Assembly (NCBI RefSeq): GCF_000239275.1
Contig: NZ_JH417562.1
Coordinates: 1 to 33,098, forward strand
DNA from: Megasphaera geminata F0357
GTDB lineage: Bacteria > Bacillota > Negativicutes > Veillonellales > Megasphaeraceae
DNA length: 33,098 bases
Direction: 5' to 3'
Position 1 is the stretch's first letter. Each line of letters begins with the position of its first letter. The notes under the pieces were generated by a model. That model saw nothing but the letters and a program-made list of their open reading frames with translations. It did no database searches and had not been told where the DNA came from. The translations under genes and the position numbers were made by a program. Below, in pieces: positions 25,705-33,098 of this stretch.

Positions 25705-26763
25705 CTATCTGCCCTCCATCATCTCGACGAACTGTTCAAACAAATACAGGTTATCCGCCGGTCCCGGCGAAGCTTCCGGGTGATACTGCACGCAGAACAG
25801 TTTCTTACGGGGATACATAAACCCTTCGAGCGTATTGTCATGCAGATTACGGTGCGTCACGACAACATCCTGCGGCAGAGTCGTTTCATCAATAACGTAG
25901 CCGTGGTTCTGAGAAGTAATATACACCCGGCCTGTCCGTATATCCTTGACGGGATGATTCGAGCCGCGATGACCGAAGGTAAGTTTCTTCGCTTTACCGC
26001 CGAGAGCAAGGCCTAAAAGCTGAAGTCCCATGCAAATGCCGAAAATCGGCTTTTTGCCGATAAGTTTTTTCACTTCTTCAACCATTTCGGGCACATCTTC
26101 CGGATCGCCGGGCCCGTTGGAAAGGAAAATCCCGTCCGGATTGCGCGCCAAAACTTCTTCCGCACGCGTATGACACGGGAATACGGTAAGACGGCAGCCG
26201 TTTTTTATCAATTCACGAAGGATATTGTCCTTGGCGCCGTAATCCATAACGGCTACATGGAAACTGCCGTTGCCCAGTTCTTTGATTTTCTTTGTGGAAA
26301 CTTGGGTAATCTGATCCCGATCAAGCACCGTCGCCATAAGGGTGTCCATATCTTCCCGAGACGTTGTTTCAGGCACGATGATCCCCTTCATCACGCCGTG
26401 CTTTCGGATAGCCCGCGTAACGGCGCGCGTATCGACATCATAAAGGCACGGGATATGATGGGTCATAATAAAGGTCGCCAGGGGCCCTTCGTTCTGCCAG
26501 TTGCTCGGCGAGGCGCAAAGCTCACTCACGACAAACCCCTTCGCATACGGCCGGTCCGCCTGTTCGATCTCATGGAAAAGGCCGTAGTTGCCGATTAAAG
26601 GATAGGTCATTGTAATGATCTGGCCGGCATAAGACGGATCCGTAAATGTCTCCTGATAGCCTGTCATACCTGTATTGAAAACGACCTCGCCGACTGCCCG
26701 GGCCGCCGTAAGTAAGGTGCCGTAAAATTTCTGACCGCTTTCCAGGATGAGAACACCCTTCAT
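25705..26763 (-). CDS. carA: Carbamoyl phosphate synthase small chain
   Basis: 352 residues from the ATG at 26763, overlapping the pyrC stop (ATGA). It hydrolyses glutamine and channels ammonia to CarB. The N-terminal domain is specific to the small chain ([20 protein letters not shown]). The C-terminal class I amidotransferase has the nucleophile C244 in [15 protein letters not shown] and the His-Glu pair in [12 protein letters not shown]. Order pyrB-pyrC-carA-carB is common in Firmicutes. Confidence 0.97.
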   Translation of the reverse strand: MKGVLILESGQKFYGTLLTAARAVGEVVFNTGMTGYQETFTDPSYAGQIITMTYPLIGNYGLFHEIEQADRPYAKGFVVSELCASPSNWQNEGPLATFIMTHHIPCLYDVDTRAVTRAIRKHGVMKGIIVPETTSREDMDTLMATVLDRDQITQVSTKKIKELGNGSFHVAVMDYGAKDNILRELIKNGCRLTVFPCHTRAEEVLARNPDGIFLSNGPGDPEDVPEMVEEVKKLIGKKPIFGICMGLQLLGLALGGKAKKLTFGHRGSNHPVKDIRTGRVYITSQNHGYVIDETTLPQDVVVTHRNLHDNTLEGFMYPRKKLFCVQYHPEASPGPADNLYLFEQFVEMMEGR

Positions 26764-28055
26764 GCCAATACCTCCCCGTCCTTCATTACCAATTTACCGT
26801 CTACAATCGTGGCGACCGCCTTTCCCTTCAAAATCATGCCTTCAAAAGGCGTTGATTTCCCCCGGGAATAGAAATCCTCCGGATCGACTGTCCATTCTTT
26901 ATCCAAATCAATGAGCGTAATATCCGCCTCGTTGCAGACGGCAATGTCACCGCTGTCGAGACCGAGAAGCCGTGCAGGCGTGCTGGTCATAGCCCGGATA
27001 AGAGTCATCAAACTGACGGTACCCGTATGGTAGAGGCAGGTCAATACCGCACCGAGAGCGGTTTCCAGCCCGACGAACCCGCTCGGGGCCAAACTGAACT
27101 CGCAGTCTTTTTCTTCCGCCGTATGAGGCGCATGATCCGTAACGATAGCGTCGATAGTGCCGTCTGCCAGCCCTTCGACAACAGCCCGGCGATGGCTCTC
27201 CGAACGCAGGGGCGGATTCACTTTAAAGCGCGGATCATACGTACGCAGCGCTTCATCTGTCAAAATCATATGCTGCGGGGTTGCTTCGGCCGTAACTTTA
27301 AGCCCCTTCGCCTTGGCCCAGCGCACCATATGGACAGCATTTTCCGTGCTGATATGGGCAATATGGACTGCCGCACCCGTCGCTTCCGCCAAGAGGATGT
27401 CTCTGGCGACGGCAATATCTTCGGCTGCGGCGGGGCGCCCCTTCAGTCCCAATTCGGCGGAGACAGCGCCTTCATGCATGCAGCCGTCTGCAACGAGGCT
27501 CGCCTCTTCACAATGGTCGATGACGATTTTGCCGAACATACTCGCATATTCCATAGCTTTCCGCATGAAATCACAGTTTTCCACATAGCGGCCGTCATCG
27601 GAAAAAGCTACAACTCCTTCTCGCGCCATCCCGCCCATAGCGGACAATTCTTTACCTTCAAGGCCTTTAGACAGAGAGCCGATAATGTTTACTTTAACGA
27701 CTCCTTCCCGCATGATTTTATATTTCAGGCCGTCGACGACGATCGTGCTGTCAATAACGGGCTTTGTGTTCGGCATCGTCGCTACGCGTGTAAAACCGCC
27801 GGCCGCGGCCGCCCGTGTACCGCTGGCAATCGTTTCTTTCTGCGACTGGCCGGGTTGCCGCAAATGCACATGCATATCGATAAGACCGGGTGTAACAACG
27901 AGCCCTTTCGCATCAATAACCGTTGCCCCGGCGGCAGCCAGTTCCGTACCGATCGCCTTGATTTTATTATCTTCCGTAAGGATATCGCACACGGTATCCT
28001 CTCCCGTCGCCGGATTGATCAACCGTCCCCGCTTAACGAGTAATGCCACTTTCAT
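26760..28055 (-). CDS. pyrC: Dihydroorotase (class I, zinc amidohydrolase)
   Basis: 431 residues when counted from the ATG at 28055, which lies only 2 nt from GGAGG. The in-frame GTG at 28049 has an 8-nt spacing and may be the true start. It closes carbamoyl aspartate to dihydroorotate. Zinc ligands are H62 and H64 in DMHVHLRQPG; further motifs are ATMPNTKPVID, AHISTENAV and TDHAPH with the catalytic aspartate. It overlaps the end of pyrB by about 20 nt and carA by 4 nt. Confidence 0.95.
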   Translation of the reverse strand: MKVALLVKRGRLINPATGEDTVCDILTEDNKIKAIGTELAAAGATVIDAKGLVVTPGLIDMHVHLRQPGQSQKETIASGTRAAAAGGFTRVATMPNTKPVIDSTIVVDGLKYKIMREGVVKVNIIGSLSKGLEGKELSAMGGMAREGVVAFSDDGRYVENCDFMRKAMEYASMFGKIVIDHCEEASLVADGCMHEGAVSAELGLKGRPAAAEDIAVARDILLAEATGAAVHIAHISTENAVHMVRWAKAKGLKVTAEATPQHMILTDEALRTYDPRFKVNPPLRSESHRRAVVEGLADGTIDAIVTDHAPHTAEEKDCEFSLAPSGFVGLETALGAVLTCLYHTGTVSLMTLIRAMTSTPARLLGLDSGDIAVCNEADITLIDLDKEWTVDPEDFYSRGKSTPFEGMILKGKAVATIVDGKLVMKDGEVLA

Positions 28056-28980
28056 CGCCTCCTATAATCGTCAGGTACAAGACGGCCATGCGTATGCAGA
28101 CTCCGTTTTTAACCTGTTCCTGAACAGCCGACCGTTCCCCGTAGCAAACATCCGGCTCGATTTCCAGACCTCTGTTCATCGGGCCCGGGTGTATAACGAG
28201 TACGTCTTTTTTAGCCGCCTGCAGCCGTTTTCGATCCATGCCGTAAAGGCTGCGGTACTCGCCTTCACTCGGGAAAAAACCGATGCCCTGGCGTTCTTTC
28301 TGAATACGCAGGACATTAACCACATCAGCCCCGTCAAGGGCTTCATCCAGGTCATAGTGAAGCGTAACGCCCATCTTTGCCAGTTCGGGCTGCAGCAAGG
28401 TCCTCGGCCCGACAAGATGAACGTCCGCACCCAGTTTTTTAAGGCCGTAAATATCGGAGCGGGCCACACGGCTGTGATCAATGTCGCCGACAATGACTGT
28501 TTTCAAGCCGTCCACATGCCCTTTAACTTCAATAATCGTATATAAATCGAGGAGCGCCTGTGTGGGATGTTCATGGGCGCCGTCGCCGGCGTTGATAATG
28601 ATCGGTGCGACATACGTATCGGCAAGAGACGCCGAACCTTCCTGTTTATGCCGCATGACGATGGCATCCGCCCCCATGGCCGTTACGGTAAGGAGCGTGT
28701 CTCTGAAACTTTCCCCCCTTTGACGACGGAGCTGCCGCCGGGGCGTGAAGTTGATGACGCTCGCATCAAGATATTTTGCGGCCAGCTCAAAGGAGCCGCG
28801 CGTACGCGTACTCGGTTCCCAAAACATATTGACAATGGATTTACCGTGCAAAAGCGGCGCCTTCTTGTCAGCACTGTTGACGATATCTTTCATCCTGCGG
28901 GCAGATCGCAGAACAAGCTCAATCTCTTCTTTTGTCGCTCCCGCCAACCCGAGTAAACTTTTTCCTTTTAAACCGGCCAC
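28033..28980 (-). CDS. pyrB: Aspartate carbamoyltransferase catalytic subunit
   Basis: I chose the GTG at 28980, which has AAAGGAGG 5 nt upstream and gives 315 residues. A longer frame to 29028 would be translated from within the leader terminator. It joins carbamoyl phosphate and aspartate, the first committed pyrimidine step. The carbamoyl-phosphate loop is STRTRGSFE, followed by the lysine/arginine loop region (RQLRRQRGESFRDTL), HPTQALLDLYTI, and VIHPGPMNRGLEI. No pyrI regulatory chain gene is near, so a free catalytic trimer as in Bacillus is likely. Expression appears to be set by the PyrR attenuator just upstream. Confidence 0.95.
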   Translation of the reverse strand: MAGLKGKSLLGLAGATKEEIELVLRSARRMKDIVNSADKKAPLLHGKSIVNMFWEPSTRTRGSFELAAKYLDASVINFTPRRQLRRQRGESFRDTLLTVTAMGADAIVMRHKQEGSASLADTYVAPIIINAGDGAHEHPTQALLDLYTIIEVKGHVDGLKTVIVGDIDHSRVARSDIYGLKKLGADVHLVGPRTLLQPELAKMGVTLHYDLDEALDGADVVNVLRIQKERQGIGFFPSEGEYRSLYGMDRKRLQAAKKDVLVIHPGPMNRGLEIEPDVCYGERSAVQEQVKNGVCIRMAVLYLTIIGGDESGITR

Positions 28981-28997
28981 AAGCTCCTCCTTTGCAT

Positions 28998-29026
28998 AAA
29001 AAAGACCTTTGCCGAAGGCAAAGGTC
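28998..29026 (-). terminator. Intrinsic terminator in the pyrB leader
   Basis: Perfect minus-strand stem GACCTTTGCC-TTC-GGCAAAGGTC followed by six T, ending 17 nt before the pyrB GTG. Placed between promoter and gene, it acts as an attenuator. Confidence 0.92.
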
Positions 29027-29049
29027 ATATTATGAGCGCAACAAAAATA

Positions 29050-29077
29050 TGTCCCTTTTTAGCCTCTCCGGACTACA
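29050..29077 (-). promoter_or_regulatory. PyrR-binding anti-antiterminator element
   Basis: The minus strand reads TAGTCCGGAGAGGCT and then AAAAAGGGAC. AGTCC-GGAGAGGCT (29074-29061) matches the PyrR recognition loop (AGUCC-NGAGAGGCU) and GTCC/GGAC can close the hairpin. With UMP/UTP present, PyrR would hold this hairpin and let the downstream terminator form. pyrR itself is not in the window. Confidence 0.85.
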
Positions 29078-29140
29078 TTAAAGGTACAATGAACATTTTG
29101 AACATGCCGGCCTCACGGGGCCGTCTCATATCCTTTTACT

Positions 29141-29169
29141 ATTTTATATAGGACGCTGTGCAAAGTCAA
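29141..29169 (-). promoter_or_regulatory. Promoter of the pyrB operon
   Basis: On the minus strand: TTGACT (29169-29164), a 17-bp spacer, and TAAAAT (29146-29141). It gives a leader of about 150 nt containing the PyrR element and terminator. Confidence 0.75.
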
Positions 29170-29218
29170 GAAATCTTTCATGCTTACCACTCATCCGCCG
29201 GTTGCTGAAAAAACAGTC

Positions 29219-29700
29219 TCAGTGCGCCGCCGAATCCGCTTCAAGATAGGCCCGCTGCGGGGTTATATCAAAAATACCGTGCTGCAAGGATGTTTCATTG
29301 CACAATTCACGAAAAAATTCAGCCGGCACATAAATACGGCCGTCTACAATCCGCGCCGCCGCAGCATACATGAAATCCATGGTAAGATCAATAACCGTCA
29401 GTTTCCCTTTACGCGCATATGTAGTGCTGCCGACCGTCGCCGACATAGAGGCGATGCTCATATCCGCTGTGGCTGTAGAACGTTCTCCGTCCCATGACAC
29501 ATCATACCCCAAGCCTTCCGCAACGCACGCAAGGGAACCATATAGACCTGTCCGTCCTGATATACCCGTCCTGTAATTATCTTCCCGTCGACGGTCAGCG
29601 TATAAGGCGTAACCGTCATAACCGCTTCTGCCGGATGGACAAAAAAAACGGCGCAAAAGAAAATCAAGTTTATAATTATACTGCCTGCTGTCCGTTTCAT
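29219..29700 (-). CDS. Secreted protein with copper amine oxidase N-terminal-like domain, frame broken
   Basis: Starts at the ATG at 29700 after TAAGGAGG. Residues 1-27 are a signal peptide (KRTAGSIIINLIFFCAVFFV, cleavage after A-E-A). The domain signature VYMVPLRAL is followed in a shifted frame by AEGLGYDVSWDGE, the typical PF07833-like pattern. The minus strand reads GCG-TTG-CGG-AAG where GCG-TTG-GCG-GAA is expected, so one G is missing at about 29520. Repaired length is about 160 residues, with a second copy-like segment near the end (IVDGRIYVPAEFFREL). These domains are common in surface proteins of Firmicutes and Negativicutes; the role is unknown and no oxidase activity is implied. It starts 11 nt after the EamA gene. 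Confidence 0.75.
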
Positions 29701-29711
29701 ACATACCCTCC

Positions 29712-30614
29712 TTACCCGGTAACGCGCCGCTGCGCGACAATCAGAAATACGGTCGCTACGATACAAATCAGCCCGCTCCATTCCGGAACGGTAAATACGG
29801 TACCGAGCAGAACGGCGGAACAGACGGATGAAGATACAGGTTCAATCGTTGCCAGCAAGGTTGCATTAAGCGGACCCGCATCACGAATCCCCTGCAAAAA
29901 AAGCATATACGTCAGAACGGTGCCGAAAAGGACGATCCCCGCAAAAACAAGCCATGCCGTTACATCGAGATGCGGCATGTGCTCCCAAAAACGAAAAATA
30001 ACGGCCAAAAACATTCCGCCGGTCAGCATTCCCAACGCGTTAACAGGCACATTGCCCCATTTGCGAACAGGTTTGAGTGACAACATAGTATAAACAACGC
30101 AGCTTGCCGCATCAAGAAGGCCCCAGCCGAGAGCCTTTTCCGAAAGGACGAGTTCCGTAATTTTCCCATGCGTAGCTATGAGGACCACTCCGAGGAGAGC
30201 AAGCAGGACAGATAGAACCTCTCTGCCGTACGGCAGGCGCTTTCGGGTAATGCAAACAACAACGGCAAGCATAACGACACAGAGAGTCTGTAAAACCGTT
30301 GCCGTACCCGCATTGGAATAACTGATGCTGAAGAAATAAGCCAGCTGGTTCAGCATCAGCCCGAAAATACCGTATACGGCAATAGTCCCGAGTTCTTTCG
30401 GATGCCTTACTATCGTCCCCACGGCTTTTAGATTACGTACGGTCAAAAGGAAGAAAACCATGCCGGCGCAGATCATGCGCACGCTCGTCAGCCAATAGGG
30501 CGAAACATTGTATTGAGAAAGCAAAAATTGACCGGCCACGCCGGAAAGCCCCCAGACAGCGGCGCCCGACGCAGCGCACCAATACCCACGTTCAGTATTT
30601 TTCGCAGTACCCAA
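29712..30614 (-). CDS. EamA/DMT-family permease
   Basis: 300 residues from TTG 30614, with GGAGG 9 nt upstream. Ten hydrophobic segments arranged as two EamA repeats are visible (ASGAAVWGLSGVAGQFLL at the start; GLLDAASCVVYTMLSL at the start of the second half). The end of the second repeat reads NATLLATIEPVSSSVCSAVL, the usual EP-containing helix of this family. It belongs to the RhaT/YdcZ-like drug/metabolite exporters, several of which move amino acids or metabolites out of the cell. The substrate cannot be read from sequence. A terminator-like hairpin sits 28 nt upstream, so expression may depend on read-through from pyrF-pyrE. Confidence 0.9.
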   Translation of the reverse strand: MGTAKNTERGYWCAASGAAVWGLSGVAGQFLLSQYNVSPYWLTSVRMICAGMVFFLLTVRNLKAVGTIVRHPKELGTIAVYGIFGLMLNQLAYFFSISYSNAGTATVLQTLCVVMLAVVVCITRKRLPYGREVLSVLLALLGVVLIATHGKITELVLSEKALGWGLLDAASCVVYTMLSLKPVRKWGNVPVNALGMLTGGMFLAVIFRFWEHMPHLDVTAWLVFAGIVLFGTVLTYMLFLQGIRDAGPLNATLLATIEPVSSSVCSAVLLGTVFTVPEWSGLICIVATVFLIVAQRRVTG

Positions 30615-30641
30615 GGACCGCTTCCTCCTTCCCTTACATTC

Positions 30642-30680
30642 AAAAAGTGCAGCAGCCCCGTATGCAGAAGGCTACTGCAC
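30642..30680 (-). terminator. Terminator after the pyrF-pyrE-membrane protein unit
   Basis: Minus-strand stem GTGCAGTAGCC/GGCTGCTGCAC (one G-T wobble) with a 12-nt loop, then five T. It lies between the membrane protein stop (30700) and the EamA start (30614). Confidence 0.85.
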
Positions 30681-30699
30681 CACTATAACAAATCAATGC

Positions 30700-31632
30700 T
30701 CACCAGTCCAAAACAGTTCCTGCCGCGTCGGACACCTCCGGCAGTCCCGTCGGTACAGGTTGAATAAGCCAGAAAACAAGCACCGCCAAAACCGTCGCCC
30801 CCAGGGCAAGATACGAAAACTTACCGTGCAAGCCGTAATTATACACACCGAAGAAACGGATCGTCAAGGCCGCGCCGACAGTGACAAAAAGCGAGCCGAC
30901 AGAAAAATACTGATACATGGCGTAACCGGCGATAAGGGCGACGATCATGGACGAGTACATGACGATCGGATACGCTTTTGCAAGAGCCGATTCAGTTTGC
31001 CGTCTCATGGAGAAAAACCAGTCATCCGCAATAATGCCGCTGATACCGGTAACGAAAGCGGATATATAGAGAATGCCGTCCCATATGCCGGTAAACCGTC
31101 TGCGATCGCCGGAAAGCAGCATGAGGAAGGCAAAGCAAAGAATCAGTACACCGGCAAGGATATAATAATAATCCGCGGGGAACCACCGGATAAGAGCGAC
31201 TCCCAATACCATTAAGACAGACGAGATAATGCTCATCTTAATGATTTCATTGCGTGACGGCCGCGATTTGAGATCCATCGTATGATACATTTTGGCAAAG
31301 GTCTCCGCCAAAAAGAAGGCGATAAACAGCATGATCCCCAAGAAAGGATTAAATGTGGCCAGGGCCAGGGTAATGATGACGGGAATAAGCATTTTTACAC
31401 CGGGGAAGAAGGTCAGATCCTTAATTCCGAGAATATGCCGCTGCGTGTAGACCGTAAAATAAGTAAACGCGTTGAAAACAAGCATCGTCATAACTGTTTC
31501 CAAAGGCGTGCCGCCGATATACAAGAGGGCCATCAGTACCATCATACTCAGATTTATACCTGTAAAACGCGCGATGACGGCGGCAATAACGCCGACATCG
31601 AAAAAGGGCAATAATGACAATATATTATCCAT
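30700..31632 (-). CDS. Polytopic membrane protein of unknown function
   Basis: 310 residues from the ATG at 31632, with GGGGAGAG upstream, and 20 nt after the pyrE stop. Eight or more hydrophobic segments can be seen; short charged loops include KSRPSRNE (near residue 130) and SGDRRRFTG (near 180). The first third (FTGINLSMMVLMALLYIGGT and FFPGVKMLIPVI) reminds me of TauE/SafE-like anion exporters, but I cannot confirm this and would not name a substrate. It has no obvious metal or nucleotide motif. Its position in a pyrF-pyrE transcript could mean a link to orotate, uracil or nucleoside transport, or be chance. Confidence 0.75.
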   Translation of the reverse strand: MDNILSLLPFFDVGVIAAVIARFTGINLSMMVLMALLYIGGTPLETVMTMLVFNAFTYFTVYTQRHILGIKDLTFFPGVKMLIPVIITLALATFNPFLGIMLFIAFFLAETFAKMYHTMDLKSRPSRNEIIKMSIISSVLMVLGVALIRWFPADYYYILAGVLILCFAFLMLLSGDRRRFTGIWDGILYISAFVTGISGIIADDWFFSMRRQTESALAKAYPIVMYSSMIVALIAGYAMYQYFSVGSLFVTVGAALTIRFFGVYNYGLHGKFSYLALGATVLAVLVFWLIQPVPTGLPEVSDAAGTVLDW

Positions 31633-31652
31633 GTACTTTATCTCTCCCCATT

Positions 31653-32240
31653 CTATTGTAAGTGATGGCTGCCGCGTTCCGTCACGGGAACGCCTTTTTT
31701 ACACAAGGGACAGCTGTCGGCACGATACGTCGGGACAGTAAGATGCAGGAGGGCCTGCACATCTTCCCCGGGAACGCCGAATTCCGCTTTACCGTCGCTG
31801 CGGTCAACGAGGAGGCCGACACCGGCAATCACGCCGCCGGCAGCTTTGACAACATCGACGACTTCCTGTACGGAACCGCCTGTGGTAACAATATCTTCAA
31901 CAATGAGCACGCGTTCTCCCGGCTCAATACGGAAACCGCGGCGCAAAGTCATTTTACCGTTTTCGCGTTCCGTAAAAATAGCACGCGTGCCGAGAGCTTT
32001 GCCGACTTCATGGGCCAGGAGAATGCCTCCCGTCATGGGGCCCATAACGGTCCCGACATGTTTATCTTTAAAGCGTGCGGCTAATTCCTTACAGAGTTTC
32101 TCCGTATACTGAGGATGCTGTAAGACATTGAACTTTTCTACATACAACGGACTGTGAAGGCCGGATGTTAAGAGAAAATGGCCTTCCAAAACAGCCTCGG
32201 TTTCCACCAATAATTCGCGCACCTGTTCTTCCGATAACAC
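31653..32240 (-). CDS. pyrE: Orotate phosphoribosyltransferase
   Basis: 195 residues from GTG 32240, preceded by GAGGGGG and 2 nt after the pyrF stop. It transfers ribose-5-phosphate from PRPP to orotate, giving OMP. The PRPP loop is VLIVEDIVTTGGSV near residue 112; FLLTSGLHSPLYV near 22 is the orotate-binding region. The C-terminus has CPLCKKGVPV, a short Cys-x2-Cys ending seen in a subgroup of bacterial PyrE enzymes. pyrD and pyrK are not in the window. Confidence 0.95.
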   Translation of the reverse strand: MLSEEQVRELLVETEAVLEGHFLLTSGLHSPLYVEKFNVLQHPQYTEKLCKELAARFKDKHVGTVMGPMTGGILLAHEVGKALGTRAIFTERENGKMTLRRGFRIEPGERVLIVEDIVTTGGSVQEVVDVVKAAGGVIAGVGLLVDRSDGKAEFGVPGEDVQALLHLTVPTYRADSCPLCKKGVPVTERGSHHLQ

Positions 32241-32242
32241 AA

Positions 32243-32956
32243 TTATACCCCCTCTATTTCCGCCGCTATCGACAGCGCCGCCGCCCTCGGATCGTCGGCC
32301 TTTGTAATCGGCCGGCCGATAACCAGGTAGCTGGCGCCGTTACGCAAGGCCTGTACCGGCGCGGCAATTCGTCTCTGATCGTCCGTACCGGCAAAAGCCG
32401 GTCTGATGCCGGGTGTAACAATTACAAAATCAGCACCGTTCACGGCTCTTATTTCCGCCGCTTCACGGGGAGAAGAAACAATGCCGTCGACACCTGCCGC
32501 TTTAGCCAGACGGGCCATATGCCCGACCGATTCGCCGATACCGGCCGTATGGCCGAGTTCGCGCCAGGCAGTTTCATCAATACTCGTAAGCACGGTAACC
32601 GCCAGAAGCCCGGGCCGCTCGATGCCGATCCGTTCGGCTTCTTCACGCACCGCTTCCGCCGCCGCCCGCATCATAGCCGTGCCGCCGCCCGCATGAAGAG
32701 TCATCAAATCCGCCCCGAGGCGGGTCAAGGCCCTCATCGCCTGAGCCGCCGTATGGGGAATGTCATGAACCTTCAAGTCGAGAAAGACACGCTTTCCCGC
32801 CGCTTTCAGATACCGTACCGTATCGGGCCCGGCACTGTAAAAAAGCTCCATCCCGACCTTGTAGAAAGAAACGGAATCACCCAGCTTTTCGACAAGATGT
32901 TTCATATCCTCCGGTGTACGTACATCAAGGGCCGCAATAATGCGACTGTCCGCCAT
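32243..32956 (-). CDS. pyrF: Orotidine 5'-phosphate decarboxylase
   Basis: 237 residues from the ATG at 32956, with GGAGGG about 8 nt upstream. It decarboxylates OMP to UMP. The catalytic charged network is D11 (ALDV), K33 (YKVGMEL), and D60-x-K62-x2-D65 in DLKVHDIP. The phosphate-binding segment is VTPGIRP near 183 and YLVIGRPIT near 213. It heads a pyrF-pyrE unit with its own promoter, apart from the PyrR-controlled pyrB operon. Confidence 0.96.
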   Translation of the reverse strand: MADSRIIAALDVRTPEDMKHLVEKLGDSVSFYKVGMELFYSAGPDTVRYLKAAGKRVFLDLKVHDIPHTAAQAMRALTRLGADLMTLHAGGGTAMMRAAAEAVREEAERIGIERPGLLAVTVLTSIDETAWRELGHTAGIGESVGHMARLAKAAGVDGIVSSPREAAEIRAVNGADFVIVTPGIRPAFAGTDDQRRIAAPVQALRNGASYLVIGRPITKADDPRAAALSIAAEIEGV

Positions 32957-33006
32957 ACAATCATCCCTCCGCCGTATAAAATAAATACTAAAGGCATATC
33001 TAATAA

Positions 33007-33035
33007 ATTATCACATGCTTTAAAAGGCCTGTCAA
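33007..33035 (-). promoter_or_regulatory. Promoter of pyrF-pyrE
   Basis: On the minus strand: consensus TTGACA (33035-33030), a 17-bp spacer, and GATAAT (33012-33007) with an upstream TGT resembling an extended -10. The leader is only about 45 nt, and no PyrR element or terminator is visible in it. Confidence 0.8.
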
Positions 33036-33098
33036 ATGAACGAAAGCCGCTGTTTTTACTTTCGTGTAGGATTACAATACATGTGTTACATCACAACT
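33036..33098. other. Right-edge sequence upstream of the pyrF promoter
   Basis: A short AT-rich stretch with an inverted repeat ACGAAAG (33040-33046)/CTTTCGT (33059-33065). No coding region can be supported. Confidence 0.5.

Noticed and set aside
27027-28043. A 338-codon plus-strand open frame opposite pyrC
   Set aside because: Antisense shadow of dihydroorotase, with no recognisable motif or ribosome binding site.
28981-29028. Pyrimidine gene start at 29028 giving a longer PyrB
   Set aside because: The extension is translated from the terminator hairpin. GTG 28980 has a strong ribosome binding site and matches usual ATCase length.
1-33098. CRISPR arrays, tRNA or rRNA genes, prophage or plasmid functions
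   Set aside because: No regularly spaced repeats, no tRNA-like cloverleaf or rRNA core sequence, and no phage or replication genes were recognised.

Overview
The window is an ordinary chromosomal segment of about 50% G+C with dense, short-spaced operons, strong GGAGG-type ribosome binding sites and GTG/TTG starts beside ATG. A PyrR-type pyr leader, a Wolinella/Bacillus-like cytochrome b-frdA-frdB order, arginine-sensitive-type ArgB and the general look of the proteins suggest a Firmicute, most likely a Negativicute (Megasphaera/Dialister-like). The genus is an inference from remembered protein families. It cannot be settled without a database search.

Layout. 1-6090: a LysR-type regulator (minus, cut by the window edge) faces a plus-strand cluster of an old-yellow-enzyme/2,4-dienoyl-CoA-reductase-like flavoprotein, a YdiB-type shikimate/quinate dehydrogenase, a YdiN-type MFS carrier and type I dehydroquinase AroD, closed by a bidirectional terminator. 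I read this as a quinate/shikimate uptake and conversion module, possibly ending in reduction of the enone 3-dehydroshikimate. 6139-7442: an ACS-type MFS carrier with a broken frame. 7581-15113: a tight minus-strand aromatic amino acid operon aroF-tyrA-aroB-aroA-aroC-pheA-aroE-aroK. It is preceded by a consensus promoter, a 56-codon leader ORF packed with Tyr/Phe/Trp codons, and an intrinsic terminator. This has the layout of peptide-mediated attenuation and is the most interesting regulatory element here.

15480-16130 has no intact gene but holds a decayed transposase (ISNCY/IS1202-like) and then a consensus promoter for the fumarate reductase/succinate dehydrogenase operon (small membrane or lipoprotein ORF, cytochrome b, frdA, frdB; plus). 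A bidirectional terminator separates this from the minus-strand argC-argB-argD operon. Next come the minus-strand pyrB-pyrC-carA-carB operon behind a PyrR attenuator, a secreted copper-amine-oxidase-N-like protein, an EamA permease, an uncharacterised membrane protein, and pyrF-pyrE behind their own promoter.

Together the genes supply chorismate, Phe/Tyr, arginine and UMP; carbamoyl phosphate from CarAB feeds both arginine and pyrimidine synthesis. Five otherwise normal genes (MFS, aroA, frdA, argD, the secreted protein) carry frame-breaking lesions. Three look like loss of one G from a G run, which points to consensus error at least as much as to real gene decay. No dehydroquinase or chorismate mutase lies in the biosynthetic operon. 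The only dehydroquinase in view is the AroD of the LysR-linked cluster. No tRNA, rRNA, CRISPR array or prophage was seen.
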